DNA of 64,000 bases from an uncultured Gammaproteobacteria bacterium (GCA_937926265.1 CALAZS010000130.1:4199-68198); one strand, 5' to 3'. Shown: positions 45,770 to 56,961, counted from the first letter of the stretch. The notes: generated from the letters alone by a model not told the origin. Program-made: numbers and translations.

Positions 45770-47099
45770 CCTTTTTCTTTATTAAAGCGTAATAAAAACC
45801 GTCCATGTTGTTAACACCTGGTATTGTCTGTATACCATGCGATTTTCGAACATATTCGACCTTTGGTTCTAAAGACAATTCAAGCACATCATCGCGCTGA
45901 AGGAACCATTCAACCTGCTTTTCATTCTCTGCTGATAACAGCGAACAGGTTGCATACAGCAAACGGCCACCCGGCTTAACCAGCGTCCAGATTTGTTCCA
46001 GAATACTGCGCTGCTGGGATACCAGTCCGACTATGTCCTGCTTTTTTCTTAAAATTCTTATGTCCGGATGACGGCGAATCACACCAGTTGCCGAACAGGG
46101 CACATCAAGTAATACTGCATCATACTGGGTTTCTGACCACAAGCCATCCGGGTTTGCCGCATCTCCGCAAAAAACTTTTGCCTTGAGTTTAAGGCGATCA
46201 AGATTGGAGCGAATTTTTTCAATGCGTGACGCATCGATATCAATAGCGGTTAGATCCAGATCGTGGTTAAGGTCTGAATATCGCTCAAGCAGGTGACAGG
46301 TTTTCCCTCCGGGTGCTGCACATGCATCCAGCACTTTTGTTTCTGCACCGGGATTTAACAGTTCCGCCGCAAGCTGCGCACCAGCATCCTGAACCGACAC
46401 ACAACCATCAAAAAAACCCGGCAGCTTTTCTACTGGCACGGGCTTATCAACCAAAACAGCGGTTTCAACCCCGACTATGCCGCTGGCCGCCAGATTTTCC
46501 TGCCTGAGCTTATCCAGATACTCCTGGACATCCTGTTTTTGAGAGTTAACCCGCAAAACCAGGGGCGGCGACGCTAACAGCGCTTCACAAATGGCCGGTG
46601 TTTTGTCGTTCCAGTCAGTTTGCAGTTGCTGATATAGCCAGCCCGGTAATGCATATGAAGCAGCTTTATTCTGCCTGGCCAGGTCCAACAGGCTGGCCTG
46701 CTCCCTCTGAAAACGTCGCAATACCCCGTTTACCATGCCGGACATCGCGGGCTTGCCTAATTTCCTAGAAGCCTTAACGCTTTCATCAACAACAGCATGA
46801 GGCTTGGTGCGCATGTATGCGATCTGGTAAAAGCCCGCAATCAGCAATGCCCGGATATCGGTGTCGCGTTTACGCAGGTTTTTTTTCATCATCTTTTCAA
46901 GCACAGCGTCGAACAGATGGTAATAACGGCATGAGCCGTAACAAATTTCTGACAACAGTGATTGGTCGGATGGATTAACCCTGTCCTGGTATTTAGGAAG
47001 CACCCTGGAAAGCGATGCACCAAGAATAACTTCAGTTATCGCTTTAGCTGCTGCAAGCCTGACAGGCTGTACCGGTGAGCTAGTCTGGCTTTCAGCCAA
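45753..47099 (-). CDS. rsmB: 16S rRNA m5C967 methyltransferase RsmB
   Basis: 448 residues. The N-terminal NusB-like domain (about 10-150, LLIAGFYQIAYMRTKPHAVVDESVKASRK) precedes the methyltransferase. Catalytic features are the SAM site VLDACAAPGGKTCHLLE, the PC motif DVPCSATGVIRRHPDI and the nucleophile segment YATCSLLSAENE. It modifies cytosine 967 of 16S rRNA. It overlaps fmt by eight bases. Confidence 0.96.
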   Translation of the reverse strand: MAESQTSSPVQPVRLAAAKAITEVILGASLSRVLPKYQDRVNPSDQSLLSEICYGSCRYYHLFDAVLEKMMKKNLRKRDTDIRALLIAGFYQIAYMRTKPHAVVDESVKASRKLGKPAMSGMVNGVLRRFQREQASLLDLARQNKAASYALPGWLYQQLQTDWNDKTPAICEALLASPPLVLRVNSQKQDVQEYLDKLRQENLAASGIVGVETAVLVDKPVPVEKLPGFFDGCVSVQDAGAQLAAELLNPGAETKVLDACAAPGGKTCHLLERYSDLNHDLDLTAIDIDASRIEKIRSNLDRLKLKAKVFCGDAANPDGLWSETQYDAVLLDVPCSATGVIRRHPDIRILRKKQDIVGLVSQQRSILEQIWTLVKPGGRLLYATCSLLSAENEKQVEWFLQRDDVLELSLEPKVEYVRKSHGIQTIPGVNNMDGFYYALIKKKDEKQS

Positions 47100-48051
47100 A
47101 TTGCTTTCCTTTCAGATCATTGGCATTAAGATAGTCACGTGCTGACATGACACGTTTTCCCTGGGGCTGAAGTTGCGTAATTCTCAACATGCCCTCACCT
47201 GTGGCAACATCAATCCCTTCTGCTGAGGTTTCTACTACGCTGCCAGGTGCGATGCCAGAATCACTTGAATAAGCTTCTGTATTTGAATCAAGTAATTTTG
47301 TCTCCCAGATGCGGATGGTTTTATCCACCAGGCGAGTATAGGAAACCGGCCAGGGATTAAAGGCCCTGACATCGCGACTAATTTTCTCTGCCGGCTGATG
47401 CCAGTCAATTTCAGCCTCTTTTTTATCCAGTTTGTGTGCATAGACTGCCAGGCTGTCATCCTGTATTTCGGGAGATAATTGATCCTGTTGCAACAACCCC
47501 AGGGTTTTCATCAGTGCATCGGCGCCTAGTGGCGCCAGCCTGTCATGCAGTTGCCCGCCCGTTTCGTCTGCACCAATATCAATTTTTTCAATGAAAAGCA
47601 TTGGCCCGGTATCCAGTCCGGCCTCCATCTGCATAATAGTCACGCCGGATTCAGCGTCACCGGCCTGAATGGCACGCTGAATAGGCGCAGCACCACGCCA
47701 TCTCGGCAGAATGGAGGCATGAATATTGAGACAACCAAGCCGGGGAGCATCAAGAACACGCTGAGGAAGAATCAGGCCATAAGCAACAACCACCATAATA
47801 TCCGCCTGCAGGCTTTCAAGCTGTTGCAGATCTTCTTCCTGTTTGAAATTCAGCGGCTGATAGACAGGAATAGCCGCTTTCATTGCGACTTCCTTGACCG
47901 GACTTGGTTTTAGCTCCCTGCCACGGCCAGCCGGACGATCAGGCTGGGTGTAAACTGCAATAACCTGATGATCTGATTCCAGCAAGGCTTTTAAAGGAAA
48001 TACTGAAAAATCCGGTGTACCGGCAAAAATAATTTTTAGAGGCGGTGCCAT
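47092..48051 (-). CDS. fmt: Methionyl-tRNA formyltransferase
   Basis: 319 residues, standard length. The start region KIIFAGTPDFSVFPL, the formyl-donor and catalytic segments (LNIHASILPRWRGAAPIQRAI with N-H-S) and GVTIMQMEAGLDTGPML match the family; a C-terminal OB-like domain follows from about 205. It formylates initiator methionyl-tRNA. Its first base is the last base of the def stop, the normal def-fmt pair. Confidence 0.97.
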   Translation of the reverse strand: MAPPLKIIFAGTPDFSVFPLKALLESDHQVIAVYTQPDRPAGRGRELKPSPVKEVAMKAAIPVYQPLNFKQEEDLQQLESLQADIMVVVAYGLILPQRVLDAPRLGCLNIHASILPRWRGAAPIQRAIQAGDAESGVTIMQMEAGLDTGPMLFIEKIDIGADETGGQLHDRLAPLGADALMKTLGLLQQDQLSPEIQDDSLAVYAHKLDKKEAEIDWHQPAEKISRDVRAFNPWPVSYTRLVDKTIRIWETKLLDSNTEAYSSDSGIAPGSVVETSAEGIDVATGEGMLRITQLQPQGKRVMSARDYLNANDLKGKQFG

Positions 48052-48566
48052 TACATCGCCTGCCGGGCTTGTTGTTTAGATTCTTTTTCGAGTTTCTTTT
48101 TGATGCGATTGCGTTTCAGGGGTGACAGGTAATCAACAAAAAGCTTGCCATCCAGGTGATCAATTTCGTGCTGGATACAGACCGCAAGAAGCCCGTCGGC
48201 ATCCATTTCGAAGACCTCACCTTTCTCATTCAGGGCTTTAACCCGAATTTTCTCGGCACGCTGTACCGTTTCGTAGAAGCCCGGTACCGACAGACAGCCT
48301 TCGTCCATGGTTTCTTCACCCACGGTCTCTATAATCTCGGGATTGATGAAACACAGGGGCTGATCATGATCCTCGGATACATCCACGACAATCACACGCC
48401 TGGGAACGTTGACCTGGATGGACGCCAGACCAATGCCGGGAGCTGCATACATGGTCTCAAACATGTCTTTGACCAGCTGTTGAATCTCAGCATCAACTTC
48501 AGTGACCGGCTTGGCTTCATTTCTGAGACGTGGGTCCGGATAATGTAAAATTTCAAGTATCGCCAT
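48051..48566 (-). CDS. def: Peptide deformylase
   Basis: 171 residues with the three deformylase motifs: GIGLASIQV (45-53, a serine in place of the usual alanine), EGCLSVPG (about 88-95) and QHEIDHLDG (about 131-139), giving Cys, His and His metal ligands plus catalytic glutamate. It removes the N-formyl group from new proteins. First gene of the minus-strand cluster, divergent from the LysM gene. Confidence 0.97.
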   Translation of the reverse strand: MAILEILHYPDPRLRNEAKPVTEVDAEIQQLVKDMFETMYAAPGIGLASIQVNVPRRVIVVDVSEDHDQPLCFINPEIIETVGEETMDEGCLSVPGFYETVQRAEKIRVKALNEKGEVFEMDADGLLAVCIQHEIDHLDGKLFVDYLSPLKRNRIKKKLEKESKQQARQAM

Positions 48567-48701
48567 ATCTAAATTGCATTGTTATAGTACACTTTAAAAA
48601 AAATTCGCTATCATAATGATTATATTACAGGAATTTACAGTAATCTGTGATAGCCTGTTCAAAAAACCGGACATCATAATCACAATTTGAAAGGGATCAA
48701 T

Positions 48702-49739
48702 ATGTACAAGCTGCGTCAACTGCTTCTATCGAGCCTGGCCGGGCTTATCATTTCAACAGCTGTTATGGCGGAATCCGTTGAACTCAACAGCAATCATCCA
48801 CAAGAATATACCGTCGTCAAAGGCGATACACTCTGGGACATTTCCGCAATGTTTCTGCGTGATCCATGGCGCTGGTCAGACATCTGGTATGTCAACGATC
48901 AAATTGCCAACCCTCACTTGATTTATCCTGGTGATGTGCTGGTTCTGACCTATGTGAACGGCAAACCAATGCTGACCAAAAAAGGTTGCCCTCCGAACAA
49001 ACTCTGCCCCGAGGTCAAATCCTTACCGCTCGAAGATGCCATTCCGATGATACCTATCGATGCTATTCGTCCATTCCTGACGCGTCCAAGTGTACTCAAT
49101 GATGGTGAATATGAAACACTGCCTTATGTAGTGGCTTTCGCAGATGAGCATATTATCGGTGGTGCCGGACAAAACATTTATGTCAGATCCATTGAGGATG
49201 ACAGTGAAATAACCTTCGATATTATCCGTAAAGGCGGTGAATACCGGGATCACGAAACCAATGAACTGCTCGGTATTGAGGCCATTTACGTCGGCAACTC
49301 GAAGTTAAGACGTCTGGGTGACCCTGCCACCCTGCACATCACCAGTTCAGAACAGCACACCACTAAAGGTGATCGCCTGGTTCCTTCTTCTTTCGACAGT
49401 CCGTTCAGGGATTTGTATCCAAAAGTTCCGGAAGCCGATATCAATGGTGCGATTATTTCTGTCATGAATGGCGTTACCCAGATCGGACAGTACAATATCG
49501 TTGTACTTGACCGTGGCGCCTCAAACGGCCTGCAGGTCGGTGACGTATTAAGCATTTTACACCGCGGTCCTGATATTCGTGACACAGTTTCAGACAACCC
49601 CCGCGAGATGGTAAAACTGCCTGATGAAGAAGCCGGACAACTTGTTATTTTCAGAACATTTGACCGCGTAAGTTTCGGTATTGTTATGTTTGCGACGCGC
49701 GCCATCCACATTCATGACAAAGTTGTTAATCCTGAATAA
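48702..49739 (+). CDS. LysM-domain envelope protein
   Basis: 345 residues from the ATG at 48702 (AAAGGGA six to seven bases before); an in-frame TTG lies 15 bases upstream. Signal peptide about 1-23 (LSSLAGLIISTAVMA). A LysM peptidoglycan-binding module follows at about 35-83 (YTVVKGDTLWDISAMFLRD, then ANPHLIYPGDVLVL). The remaining 250 residues have no domain I recognise. Homologues next to dprA are common in gammaproteobacteria; the role is unknown. Confidence 0.87.
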   Translation: MYKLRQLLLSSLAGLIISTAVMAESVELNSNHPQEYTVVKGDTLWDISAMFLRDPWRWSDIWYVNDQIANPHLIYPGDVLVLTYVNGKPMLTKKGCPPNKLCPEVKSLPLEDAIPMIPIDAIRPFLTRPSVLNDGEYETLPYVVAFADEHIIGGAGQNIYVRSIEDDSEITFDIIRKGGEYRDHETNELLGIEAIYVGNSKLRRLGDPATLHITSSEQHTTKGDRLVPSSFDSPFRDLYPKVPEADINGAIISVMNGVTQIGQYNIVVLDRGASNGLQVGDVLSILHRGPDIRDTVSDNPREMVKLPDEEAGQLVIFRTFDRVSFGIVMFATRAIHIHDKVVNPE

Positions 49740-49785
49740 CAGTTAATATTATTTCTCACTTCTTTCTGTCAGGGAGGACAGGGCA

Positions 49786-50880
49786 GTGAAATGCACTCAA
49801 AAAGACTGGCTAAAACTCGTCAGGGCACCCGGAATTGGTGCCCGGCGACTTTCCCCGCTAATCAAGCAATCCAATAATGTTGCAGAGTTACTGCAAAATT
49901 CACCGGACAAGCTTGCAACTCAGCTCGAAATTGCACTAAATACAGAAAGCGAACTGCTTGAACGCGATTTGCAATGGCTCGAGCAGGACAATCATGAAAT
50001 TATCACCATTGGTGACAGCAACTACCCGCAACTGCTTTTCCAGATAGAAGACCCACCCATCGTTCTTTTTTGCCAGGGTAATACGGCGTTGCTTGATCTG
50101 CCTCAGCTGGCCATTGTTGGTAGTAGAAATCCCAGCCGCCAGGGTAACGAAAATGCCCATGCTTTTGCCAGGTACCTGGCTGAATCGGGACTTACAATCA
50201 CCAGCGGCATGGCACTTGGCATTGATACCAGCGCACATCAGGGTGCCTTGTCTGTCTCTGGTAACACCATCGCTGTCATTGCCACCGGCCCGGATCGTGT
50301 CTATCCGGCAAGCAATCACAAGCTTGCCCATGAAATCAGTGAAAATGGTCTGATCATTTCAGAATTTCCGCCCGGAACTGAAGCCAGGCCTGGACATTTT
50401 CCCAAACGTAACCGGCTGATCAGCGCTATTTCACTCGGTACGCTGGTGGTCGAAGCTACCATTAAAAGCGGTTCATTGATTACAGCCAGGCTTGCGCTCG
50501 AGCAGGGCCGGGAAGTCTTTGCGATACCCGGATCAATTCACAGCCCGCAAAGCCGGGGCTGTCATCATCTGATTAAGCAGGGAGCCAAGCTTGTCGAAAA
50601 TGCCCAGGATATCATTGATGAACTCTCTGCCATGTTCTCCAGCCTGCAGAATTATGTTCAACCTCAGGAAGCTGATTCATTAATTTCTCCGCCGGCTTTG
50701 GATGCTGACTATCTGCAACTGCTTGAAATTATTGGCTGGGAACCGGTTTTAGTGGAACAGATTATTGCATTAAGCCCGTTTACTGCAGAGGAAGTTTCAT
50801 CCATGCTACTGTTGCTTGAGCTGCAAGGTCATGTATTATCCGCACCCGGAGGCTTCTATTGCCGGGCCAGGCCAACCTGA
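49786..50880 (+). CDS. dprA: DNA-processing protein DprA
   Basis: 364 residues from a GTG start with AGGGAGGA upstream. N-terminal helical (SAM-like) part, then the Rossmann-type DprA core: VGSRNPSRQGNENAHAFARYLAESG, TITSGMALGIDTSAHQGAL and GSLITARLALEQGREVFAIPG. A C-terminal winged-helix-like part ends the chain. It loads RecA on incoming single strands during transformation. PilU elsewhere in the window also fits a type IV pilus or competence capacity. Confidence 0.95.
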   Translation: MKCTQKDWLKLVRAPGIGARRLSPLIKQSNNVAELLQNSPDKLATQLEIALNTESELLERDLQWLEQDNHEIITIGDSNYPQLLFQIEDPPIVLFCQGNTALLDLPQLAIVGSRNPSRQGNENAHAFARYLAESGLTITSGMALGIDTSAHQGALSVSGNTIAVIATGPDRVYPASNHKLAHEISENGLIISEFPPGTEARPGHFPKRNRLISAISLGTLVVEATIKSGSLITARLALEQGREVFAIPGSIHSPQSRGCHHLIKQGAKLVENAQDIIDELSAMFSSLQNYVQPQEADSLISPPALDADYLQLLEIIGWEPVLVEQIIALSPFTAEEVSSMLLLLELQGHVLSAPGGFYCRARPT

Positions 50881-50997
50881 TTCCCTGATCAGCCTGATCC
50901 CCTGATTTGATATCAAGTCTTGTTAAAACTTTGTCATCGCTGTTATTGTCAACAGCATACTGAATGCAAACACACTCTGCGACTAACTGGAGCAACC

Positions 50998-51474
50998 GTG
51001 AACGAAAACGTTATTGACGTCCTCATATATATTTATGAGAACTACATGGGCAGCGAGGAAGAGGTTCCCCATGACCAGATCATGCTTGAAGAAGAGCTTT
51101 CCAAGGCTGGCTTTCCAAATTCGGAAATCAAGAAAGCATTCGACTGGCTGGATGATCTGGCTCGTCACCAGATAATCATGAACCAGAATGAGGCCAGTAG
51201 CCCATCAATGCGTTTGTTAACAACCAAGGAGCAACAGCGCCTTGATCTTGAAACCCGCGGCCTGTTATTAACTCTTGAGCACAATGGCCTGCTGGACAAA
51301 ACCAGTCGGGAACTGGTAATTGAGCGCGCCATGGCGCTTGATGAAGATCAACTTTCCAGTGATGACATAAAATGGATCATTCTTCTTGTGCTGATGAATC
51401 AGCCTGGCAAGGAATCTGCCTTTGCCCAGATTGAAGAAATGATCTACAACCAACCAACTGAACACCTGCATTAA
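50998..51474 (+). CDS. smg: Smg/DUF494 family protein
   Basis: 158 residues from the GTG at 50998 (CTGGAG upstream); a longer frame opens 78 bases earlier but has no ribosome site. The start MNENVIDVLIYIYENYM and FPNSEIKKAFDWLDDLA are family marks of Smg, conserved between dprA and topA. Mostly helical, acidic, soluble. Unknown function. Six bases separate it from topA. Confidence 0.91.
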   Translation: MNENVIDVLIYIYENYMGSEEEVPHDQIMLEEELSKAGFPNSEIKKAFDWLDDLARHQIIMNQNEASSPSMRLLTTKEQQRLDLETRGLLLTLEHNGLLDKTSRELVIERAMALDEDQLSSDDIKWIILLVLMNQPGKESAFAQIEEMIYNQPTEHLH

Positions 51475-51480
51475 TCTCTT

Positions 51481-53781
51481 ATGAATCTGGTTATTGTGGA
51501 ATCGCCCGCAAAGGCGAAAACCATCGAAAAATATCTTGGTAAGGATTTCCAGGTACTGGCATCTTATGGCCACGTACGCGACCTGGTGCCCAAAGAAGGT
51601 GCGGTCGATACCGCAAACCAGTTTGCGATGAAATACCAGACCATCGAGCGCAATGAAAAACATGTTAAAAGCATTGTCAGCAAGCTGAAAAATGCTGACA
51701 ACCTGATGCTCGCAACTGACCCGGACCGCGAAGGTGAAGCGATTTCCTGGCACCTGCTGGAATTACTGCAATCCAGGAAAAAACTCAAAAACAAGGGAAT
51801 CTATAGAGTCGTTTTCAACGAAATCACCAAGAAAGCGGTTCAGCATGCCGTTGATAACCCGCGTGAAATCTCCATGGACCTGGTCAATGCCCAACAGGCC
51901 CGTCGCGCGCTTGATTACCTGGTTGGTTTTAACCTGTCTCCACTTTTATGGAAAAAAATCCGCCGTGGACTGTCTGCAGGGCGCGTACAAAGTCCTGCGC
52001 TGCGTATGATTGTTGAGCGCGAAGAGGAAATCGAAGCATTTGTTCCAAGAGAGTACTGGAGCGTAGAAGCCGTTTCCAGCAAGGACAACCAGAAATTCTC
52101 TGCCAAACTGAACACCTTTGCGGGTGAAAAAGTCGAACAGTTCAGCATCACGGATGAAACGCGTGCTGCTGAAGTGGAAAAAGCCCTTTTGGCCGCCGCC
52201 AATGGTCTTCTTGATGTCAACAAGGTAACCCGCAAACAGCGCAAGCGTAATCCCTCGCCACCGTTTACCACGTCGACACTGCAACAGGAAGCGGCTCGAA
52301 AACTGGGTTTTACTGCACAACGAACCATGCGCATTGCCCAGCAATTATATGAAGGCATTGATATAGGGGACGGTACAGTCGGTCTGATTACCTATATGCG
52401 TACTGACTCGGTCAACCTGTCGGACGATGCCCTCGGCGAATTACGTGAATTTATCGCAAAAAAATATGGCAAGGACCAGTTGCCAGACGCTGTTCGCAGT
52501 TTCAAAACCAAATCAAAAAATGCCCAGGAAGCTCACGAAGCGATTCGCCCTACTTCGGCCAAGCGCGAGCCGGTCAAGGTGGCACAATTTCTTAGCAAGG
52601 ATCAGCAAAAACTGTATGACCTGATCTGGAAAAGAACCGTTGCCTGCCAAATGATCCACGCCACCATGCACACCGTATCTGTTGATCTGGGTGCAGGTGA
52701 AGGCAATGTTTTCCGGGCCAATGGCTCAACCATCGCCAACCCGGGCTTTATCCAGGTTTACCAGGAAGGTAAAGACGATGTAAAACCGGATGATGACAAA
52801 GACGAAAAACTGCTGCCGGAACTGGTCGAAGGTGAAAAAGTTGACTTAATTTCAATCACACCCAATCAGCATTTCACCGAGCCTCCACCCAGGTTCAGTG
52901 AAGCCAGCCTGGTCAAGGCGCTTGAAGAATACGGTATCGGCCGACCTTCAACATACGCATCGATTATTTCAACGCTGCAGGATCGTGAATACGTTGAACT
53001 TGAGCAAAAACGTTTTTACCCGACTGATGTTGGCCGAATCGTAAAAAAGTTTCTGACCAATTATTTCAACCAGTACGTTGATTACGATTTCACTGCACGT
53101 CTGGAAGACGAACTTGATGCCGTCTCCAGGGGCGAGGAAGAATGGGTGCCGCTACTGGAAAAATTCTGGCAGCCATTCAAAGACCAGATTGATCATACCC
53201 AGGAAAATGTTCAACGTTCTGATGTCACCCAGGAAAAAATTGATGAATCCTGCCCTAAATGCAGTGGCCAGCTTTCAATAAGGCTGGGAAGAAATGGCCG
53301 CTTTATAGGTTGCACCAATTACCCTGAATGCGATTACACCCGTAACCTGAATGATGACCAGGGTAGCAACGAGCCACAGGAAGTTGGTCGTGACTGCCCC
53401 AAATGCAGCAAGCCACTGATTTACAAACAGGGGCGTTATGGAAAATTCATCGGCTGTTCCGGTTACCCCGATTGCAAACATATCGAACCACTGGAAAAAC
53501 CAACCGATACCGGCGTTGCCTGCCCCAAGTGTAATGACGGCAGCCTGATGAAACGTAAATCCAGGCGCGGCAAAATTTTCTATTCGTGTTCGACCTATCC
53601 AAAGTGCGATTACGCCATTTGGAACGAACCGGTATCTGAACCCTGCCCACAATGCGGATGGCCTGTTTTGACGATTAAAACAACCAAACGTCGGGGAACT
53701 GAAAAGGTATGTCCACAACAGGACTGCTCTTTTGCAGAACCTTACGAGGCACCTGAATACGAGAAAGAGGACACCGAATAA
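51481..53781 (+). CDS. topA: DNA topoisomerase I
   Basis: 766 residues. Toprim domain begins VESPAKAKTIEKYLG (5-19) and holds ATDPDREGEAI; the catalytic tyrosine lies in GLITYMRTDSVNLS (about 303-316). Four C-terminal zinc-ribbon modules with CxxC...C patterns follow (CPKCSGQLSIRL, CPKCSKPLIYKQ, CPKCNDGSLMKR, CPQCGWPVLTIK). The enzyme relaxes negative supercoils. It may be co-transcribed with smg and tsaC. Confidence 0.97.
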   Translation: MNLVIVESPAKAKTIEKYLGKDFQVLASYGHVRDLVPKEGAVDTANQFAMKYQTIERNEKHVKSIVSKLKNADNLMLATDPDREGEAISWHLLELLQSRKKLKNKGIYRVVFNEITKKAVQHAVDNPREISMDLVNAQQARRALDYLVGFNLSPLLWKKIRRGLSAGRVQSPALRMIVEREEEIEAFVPREYWSVEAVSSKDNQKFSAKLNTFAGEKVEQFSITDETRAAEVEKALLAAANGLLDVNKVTRKQRKRNPSPPFTTSTLQQEAARKLGFTAQRTMRIAQQLYEGIDIGDGTVGLITYMRTDSVNLSDDALGELREFIAKKYGKDQLPDAVRSFKTKSKNAQEAHEAIRPTSAKREPVKVAQFLSKDQQKLYDLIWKRTVACQMIHATMHTVSVDLGAGEGNVFRANGSTIANPGFIQVYQEGKDDVKPDDDKDEKLLPELVEGEKVDLISITPNQHFTEPPPRFSEASLVKALEEYGIGRPSTYASIISTLQDREYVELEQKRFYPTDVGRIVKKFLTNYFNQYVDYDFTARLEDELDAVSRGEEEWVPLLEKFWQPFKDQIDHTQENVQRSDVTQEKIDESCPKCSGQLSIRLGRNGRFIGCTNYPECDYTRNLNDDQGSNEPQEVGRDCPKCSKPLIYKQGRYGKFIGCSGYPDCKHIEPLEKPTDTGVACPKCNDGSLMKRKSRRGKIFYSCSTYPKCDYAIWNEPVSEPCPQCGWPVLTIKTTKRRGTEKVCPQQDCSFAEPYEAPEYEKEDTE

Positions 53782-53789
53782 ATTCAGCT

Positions 53790-54344
53790 ATGCTGTCTGC
53801 TTTCCAAGCCCGTGTTGCTGCAAAAGCCATTGAAGCCGGCAATGTCATCGCCTATCCAACTGAGGCGGTATTCGGCCTGGGTTGTGATCCTTTAAATTTT
53901 CAGGCTGTTTCACGTTTACTTGAAATAAAACAGCGTCCGGTTGAAAAAGGACTGATACTGATCGCATCAGATTTTTCGCAGTTACGCCCTTATGTAAAAT
54001 CTGTTGATCCTGAGGTCATTCAGCCTGCACTTGAAAGCTGGCCCGGGCCTAACACCTGGATTTTCCCAGCCCGTGAAAACACTCCTTACTGGTTGACTGG
54101 AAAATTCACTGGTATTGCTGTCAGGATCACGGCTCATCCAGTTGTCAGGCAGCTTTGTGATGCTGTTAACATGCCGCTGGTTTCGACCAGTGCCAATCAT
54201 AGTGGTCAACAGCCTGCGCGGTCTTTGCTTGAATGTCGACTACGCTGTCCCGAGGCTGATCTTTTCATTAATGGACAGGTAAACAGGCAGGCTAAACCTT
54301 CAACAATTAGGGATTTGCTATCTGGCTCTGTTATTAGAAGCTAA
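53790..54344 (+). CDS. tsaC: Threonylcarbamoyl-AMP synthase
   Basis: 184 residues of the YrdC/Sua5 core. Substrate-binding segments NVIAYPTEAVFGLGCDP (18-34), LEIKQRPVEKGLILIASD (about 47-64) and STSANHSGQQPA (about 131-142) are present. It makes threonylcarbamoyl-AMP for the t6A37 modification of tRNA. It is the short TsaC type without Sua5 extension. Eight bases after topA. Confidence 0.94.
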   Translation: MLSAFQARVAAKAIEAGNVIAYPTEAVFGLGCDPLNFQAVSRLLEIKQRPVEKGLILIASDFSQLRPYVKSVDPEVIQPALESWPGPNTWIFPARENTPYWLTGKFTGIAVRITAHPVVRQLCDAVNMPLVSTSANHSGQQPARSLLECRLRCPEADLFINGQVNRQAKPSTIRDLLSGSVIRS

Positions 54345-54371
54345 AAGCGTCGTTTTTTACACTTGACCCAT

Positions 54372-54484
54372 AAGCAATTAGTCGATAACTGCTTTTAAGA
54401 GATGTCCACAGCAGGGATGCTGTGGTCAAGCTTACATGGATGTATTAACAGCGATCTCTTAAAAGTAGTTACTACTGATTGCTT
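54372..54484. repeat. REP-like element 1: long imperfect inverted repeat with inner hairpin
   Basis: Arm 54372-54403 and arm 54454-54484 are inverse complements over about 31 bases with only a few mismatches and one gap. The interior has the hairpin CCACAGCA-GGGA-TGCTGTGG (54406-54425) and the ACATGGATGT segment. The motif combination (CTGTGG hairpin, CATGGATG, ACAGCG) recalls dispersed repeats in other gammaproteobacteria. It lies in the 295-base gap between tsaC and hemF, which holds little else. Confidence 0.75.
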
Positions 54485-54522
54485 TTCAGATAATCTTATG
54501 AACTAACAAAGTAAATCATGTA

Positions 54523-55557
<1,035 letters not shown>

Positions 55558-55638
55558 TAACACTGTGTTTTCAATCAGGCGATCATTGTCTATTCTTAAT
55601 GGATGTATTCAGACATCATGATTTTTAAATAAGGATAG

Positions 55639-56577
55639 ATGATGGCTCCACACACTGATGAAGACATCATTGAGCTTATAGAAGACGCGGAAACACTTCC
55701 GCAGTCACCTGTGCAGCCCTGGCGTATCTTAATTGTTGATGATGATGAGGATGTTCACCAGGTAACCCGTTTTGCCGTTAATAGCAATATTGAAATCCTC
55801 AACCGCAAAATAGAATTTCTTTCGGCTTATTCTGCAGCCGAAGCGGAATCTGTTCTGACGCGTGAAAATGATATCAGCCTGATATTGCTTGACTGTGTAA
55901 TGGAAACTGAAACTGCCGGGCTCGACCTGGTGGGACGTATTCGAAACAACCTTCAGCTCAAAGATATCAGAATAGTGCTGAGGACCGGTCAGCCAGGCTA
56001 TGCGCCGGAATCCAAAGTGATTTCAGAATACGACATTAATGACTATCACACCAAGTCCGACCTAACCAGTCAACGTCTTATTACAACGATAACAGCTGCC
56101 CTGAGAAGCTATCAGCAGCTGCGCTTTGTTTACGATAGCGGCATACTTTTTCAGAAAATAATTGCTGCTTCCAATGACCTTATGTCAAAGCATGAGCCGG
56201 ATTCATTTTACCGGGCCATTGTTACCCACATGCGCAGTTTTTTTTCCGAAGGTATAGACTGCCTCGTGGCTGTTAAAGAAGAAAACAATGAAGGAAAATT
56301 TGAACCGGGGGTAAAAGCCGTTTCCAGCAGTTATGAAGAACTGCTAAACAGTGATGTTAAAACCATTACTGACAGTGATATGAATATGATGTTAAACCTG
56401 GCATTTGAAAACTGGCAAAATGTTTTTATCAAAAATTTTGGCGCAATTTATGTCGATGCCGGTCATCGTAAAATCGCTATTTATCTGCATGCTCCCGGTG
56501 AAATAACATTGTATGAGCAAAACCTGCTTTTTCTTCTGTCCCACAACATCAGTCTGTGCGCGAAAAACCTGGACTGA
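55639..56577 (+). CDS. Response regulator with DUF3369 domain, no output domain
   Basis: 312 residues. Residues about 27-155 are a receiver domain (ILIVDDDEDVHQVT; phospho-acceptor in ILLDCVMETE; lysine in DYHTKSDLTS). Residues about 165-312 fit DUF3369, a GAF-like sensor normally followed by a GGDEF or HD-GYP domain. Here the chain stops after it, so an output partner must be supplied by another protein. AGGA precedes the start. It is followed 12 bases later by a small unknown gene, possibly that partner. Confidence 0.85.
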   Translation: MMAPHTDEDIIELIEDAETLPQSPVQPWRILIVDDDEDVHQVTRFAVNSNIEILNRKIEFLSAYSAAEAESVLTRENDISLILLDCVMETETAGLDLVGRIRNNLQLKDIRIVLRTGQPGYAPESKVISEYDINDYHTKSDLTSQRLITTITAALRSYQQLRFVYDSGILFQKIIAASNDLMSKHEPDSFYRAIVTHMRSFFSEGIDCLVAVKEENNEGKFEPGVKAVSSSYEELLNSDVKTITDSDMNMMLNLAFENWQNVFIKNFGAIYVDAGHRKIAIYLHAPGEITLYEQNLLFLLSHNISLCAKNLD

Positions 56578-56589
56578 ACGGCAAATAAC

Positions 56590-56961
56590 ATGATTCTCAG
56601 TAAAAAACTTCATGAAATCATGCCTGATGACTACAAGGAAAAAATCATCGACTATGACCAGCAAAAAGACCTGGCCACTCTGTTTAATATCGAAATTGCC
56701 AGGTATTTTGCGGATAACGACCTAAAACACTCGATCAGCGAAATTAAAATGGACTACCTGAGTTTTCCGGCAGGTTTTCGTTGGCCAATACTCAGTAACG
56801 ACACTTCGTTCGCACTGGTTTACCTGGAAAGTTTTGACAACCCGCAGGCTCTAAAAAACCAGACACTTGAAATCCTGGTGAAACTTTACAATTACAGCCT
56901 GATGCGATTGAACAGTATCTTAATCGAACTGGAATCACTCGAGGAAAACTACAAACGCTGA
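56590..56961 (+). CDS. Small cytoplasmic protein of unknown function
   Basis: 123 residues with a helical, leucine-rich C-terminus (LEILVKLYNYSLMRLNSILIEL) and no membrane segment or cysteine. Not recognised. Its position right after the DUF3369 regulator (12 bases) suggests a joint role. It has no strong ribosome site of its own, which is consistent with coupling to the preceding gene. Confidence 0.65.
   Translation: MILSKKLHEIMPDDYKEKIIDYDQQKDLATLFNIEIARYFADNDLKHSISEIKMDYLSFPAGFRWPILSNDTSFALVYLESFDNPQALKNQTLEILVKLYNYSLMRLNSILIELESLEENYKR

Noticed and set aside
51564..53718. Minus-strand frames opposite topA
   Set aside because: All lie within topA and show no family signature; topA has every expected motif.
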